Shown here in pieces: positions 61,612 to 64,000 of a stretch of 64,000 nt of DNA. The first letter of the stretch is position 1. Each line of letters starts with the position of its first letter. Location of the stretch: positions 80,018,001 to 80,082,000 of the forward strand of contig NC_071667.1 in assembly GCF_028554725.1 (NCBI RefSeq). The letters are read 5' to 3'. The translations under genes and the position numbers were made by a program. The notes under the pieces are model-generated. The model worked only from the letters and a program-made list of their open reading frames with translations. It searched no databases and was not told the DNA's origin. Origin of the DNA: Zeugodacus cucurbitae. Taxonomy: Eukaryota; Arthropoda; Insecta; Diptera; Tephritidae.

Positions 61612-62020
61612 TAGAATAACCAGGTCGCTCTCTTCCGCGGCTTCCTCCAGCGGGTACTGCATCGAACACTTTCAAAGCTGGAGGGTTTTCGTCCATTCCA
61701 ACAACATAACCTAGCCAGCGTAGCCGCTGTCTTTTTATTCGCTGAACTAAGTCTGTATCGTACAGCTCATCGTTTCATTGTCTACGGTCTTCGTTGTTGA
61801 CCACAAATCTTTCGCAAAATCTTTCTCTGGAAAACTCCTAGTGTTATCTCATCGGATGTCGACATGGTCCACGCTTCTACACCATACATCAAGACAGGAA
61901 TGATGAGCGACTTGTAGAGTTTGGTTTTGGTTCGTTGAGAGAGGACTTTACTTTTCAACTGCCTACTGAGTCCAAAGTAGCACTTGTTGGTCCTGCGTTG
62001 GATTTCGAGGTATTTTAGGA
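61612..62020 (-). pseudogene. RTE-like retrotransposon C-terminal fragment
   Basis: On the minus strand: YLEIQRRTNKCYFGLSRQL, KVLSQRTKTKLYKSLIIP, VLMYGVEAWTMSTSDEITLG and VFQRKILRKICG, then (shifted) motifs matching RLRWLGYVV.MDE.PPALKV. It belongs to the same family as the fragments at 46569 and 56160. Frameshifts occur near 61780. The 3' end is missing. Confidence 0.8.
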
Positions 62021-63370
62021 TGACTACCAGAAAAAAAATTAGGTTAGAGAATTCTTCAAATGCCTGCAGACAATCTTTGTTCAGTATGTTACAGCTGCAC
62101 TCTCTCACTCTTATATGGAAACAACAACAAAATATATCAGTTGAATCCAGTACAATAGCGTGGAATTCCCCACTAAAGTAGTGTAACCCTTGCAATAATC
62201 TATATTTTATTATACCAAAATTTATACCAGTTATTTGTTCGATTCTCCCAAAGACTTTTACAAAAATCTACACTCAAACACCATCAGATTCAGACACATC
62301 TAAGAACAAGCGTAACTCTTTATTAAATTCCTTGTAAAATATGTCAAATATGGTGTCCTGAAATTTAGCATACGAGATATCTCGCAAATGTTACTACATT
62401 TTTATGCCCATTGCCAGCGTACACATTACTAAACACACAATAGGCTTGCAGCGAATCATAGCTTCATGCTGCTCACTGTCAACCACCTAATACTCCCAAC
62501 AGTCACCAGCACAGACAACACTCAATTTATTTCAATTGCTTGAATTTGATTGAGTGCTGGCTGTCTGGCCGACACCAACTGCCTGCTCAGCCATCCGGCC
62601 ACAACACAACCCCTCAAGCATCCACTCGTGCTCAGCTCACGAAGTAGCACGCTTGAAGTGTGTCACTGCTGAAACACGCTGCTCCACCAACTTACAAGCG
62701 CACTCATAGGCGTGCGTACCCTGCAGGAAGAAATCGGAAAAAATGGTGCCTTTCAATTGCTGCAAATCACTTCACTTGCAGACATTTCCATGCGAACAGT
62801 ACGGTTGGGTGAACTGCCGGTTTTCTCTATTGGGTAGCGGTTGTATGCAAAGGCGACTAAATCAATTCGAGTGATGTTGCGGAATCGAAAAGAAATTGAC
62901 TGTCAACTAAATTGATAAATGACAATGTGGATTTGTTAGATTTAGAGAGCGGCTCATGGCTCATGGCGAGGCTTGTTATGACGACGCTGCAGCGACGGTG
63001 TGCAGCGTTTCGGGGGAGGCGGTTGTTCACCGATTGAATGGCTGCCTAAATGGTTTCGCCTAGATGGCTAGCTTGTCGATTAGGGGTGAAACTCATGGCT
63101 GTGGGTATTTGAACTGTGCGAATGTGGCAAACATGGAGTGGCTTGTTACGTCTGAATGAACGAGTTTGCAACTCCACAATGGAACAGTAGCAAGCGTAAT
63201 TGAATTCGTGTTCACTGCAATGGAGTTGGAACGAGTCGGGTGGGGAGTGAAAATTGAATTTAAGTAATGCTAGAGATTGTTGAATTTATTTGGATTGAGT
63301 CTGTTATGTGCTGATAATTATTTGCTTATTTTATTATAATTTTTATTTATTTAGTTAAATCTTGCTATAC
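62021..63370. other. Upstream Lerp-like intron sequence, no gene seen
   Basis: Includes the inverted copy of the 45360 repeat at 62214-62252. Otherwise there is no recognisable feature. Upstream Lerp-like exons were looked for and not found. Confidence 0.4.
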
Positions 63371-63467
63371 TATAATTTCTAGGTTAGGTACGTTTCAAAA
63401 TTAGGATTTTTTGTCTTTTGTATAATTTCTAGTTTAGGTGGGTTCCAAAATTAGGATTTTTTGTCTT
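63371..63467. repeat. Tandem duplication of a 50-bp unit
   Basis: TATAATTTCTAGGTTAGGT at 63371 and TATAATTTCTAGTTTAGGT at 63421, each followed by an AAAATTAGGATTTTTTGTCTT stretch with one central difference cluster. Exactly 50 bp apart. Confidence 0.8.
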
Positions 63468-64000
63468 ATTAAAGAGTCGAGACTATATATGGCGTAATTT
63501 TGTCCAAAAAAGTTAGTTTTGTTTGTTCAAAATCTGTCAAAAAATCAAATGTGCTATTTTTTCCTTCGTCCATTAACGAGATTTTTCCATATGCTATCGA
63601 AATAATTTTGGTTTATTGATTTTAGATGAACCAATAATGACGAAGACGGCGGAGCAATTTTTTTTGAAACGTCAAGAGAGACTTGAATCTTAAAATCAAA
63701 ATATTTTAAAGCTTGTTATTCCACTGTTCGGTGGTATATTAGTTCCGAGTTAGATATAATGTTCGAAAACCAATAATGATCTGTCAAAGAATATCTAATT
63801 TTTGTATTTTTTCATTTCAGTAATTATTCTTCTTTAACTGGAACCCATCGTTTCTTTGCCTCACTTTGGTAAACGGTGAGCTCTATAAAGATTAGAATAA
63901 AACATCGATCTAAATATAAAACTTTATCGAACATCTCCTCGAAACATTATATGAAAAGTATATCCTTTGTTATTCTAAAATATTCTAATGAAAGATTAGT
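63468..64000. other. Window end, no gene seen
   Basis: AT-rich sequence, no coding or repeat signal that I can support. Confidence 0.4.

Noticed and set aside
62700..62724. Possible 25-bp minus-strand micro-exon between CTTCCTGCAG and GTAAGT
   Set aside because: Too short to support by content, and the phase and coding match to the next Lerp-like exon could not be established.

Overview
The window looks like nuclear DNA of a higher dipteran, most likely a tephritid fruit fly. It is AT-rich with GT-AG introns of dipteran type, and it holds a Toll receptor gene whose protein is typical of flies. It also carries several copies of an interspersed terminal-inverted-repeat element that I associate with tephritids from memory, plus many decayed mariner/Tc1-like and non-LTR elements. 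The species cannot be named from the sequence alone.

Two host genes are recognisable. The first is Toll (plus strand, coding 2665-6124, two coding exons split by a 91-bp intron, plus a 92-bp intron in the 5' UTR). It is complete: signal peptide, leucine-rich repeat ectodomain with cysteine-rich caps, transmembrane segment, TIR domain and an Asn/Gly-rich C-terminal tail. Its 3' flank (about 6125-8700) is very AT-rich and contains a degenerate ~30-bp minisatellite. The second is a partial gene on the minus strand (38896-61194). Six internal exons encode mannose-6-phosphate-receptor-homology (MRH) repeats of the Lerp type (lysosomal enzyme receptor protein, the insect CI-MPR relative). Introns reach 15 kb. 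Its 5' exons should lie beyond 64000, and its last exons (membrane span and tail) were not found. The two genes are convergent: Toll is the pattern-recognition/patterning receptor for Spatzle, and Lerp is an endosomal sorting receptor.

The rest of the window is intergenic or intronic DNA dense in transposon debris. It includes a mariner with TA duplications and broken reading frame (12081-13091), three fragments of another Tc1/mariner-type family (15264-15744, 49190-49530, 51003-51283), a second mariner fossil (35855-36130), a pogo-like deletion derivative (20321-20857) and two adjacent MITE-like elements (9031-9378, 9460-9979). It also includes five copies of a TIR repeat family (20860, 22310, 26208, 52556, 55727), RNase H tails of non-LTR retrotransposons (13430, 26998, 35100, 38090, 46380) and three RTE-like C-terminal fragments (46569, 56160, 61612). 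One of the RTE-like fragments sits inside a non-LTR RNase H region and is flanked by an 8-bp target duplication.

The most unusual object is 31759-33070: a 1.3-kb segment bounded by imperfect inverted repeats and TA dinucleotides, with repeated motifs near its ends. It encloses what reads as a compact three-exon gene for a 43-residue protein with good splice sites and a poly(A) signal. I do not recognise the protein. Several local degenerate tandem repeats (657-934, 17640-18440, 29485-29965, 30955-31450, 43865-44380, 45360-45650, 63371-63467) complete the picture. No tRNA, rRNA or CRISPR was seen.
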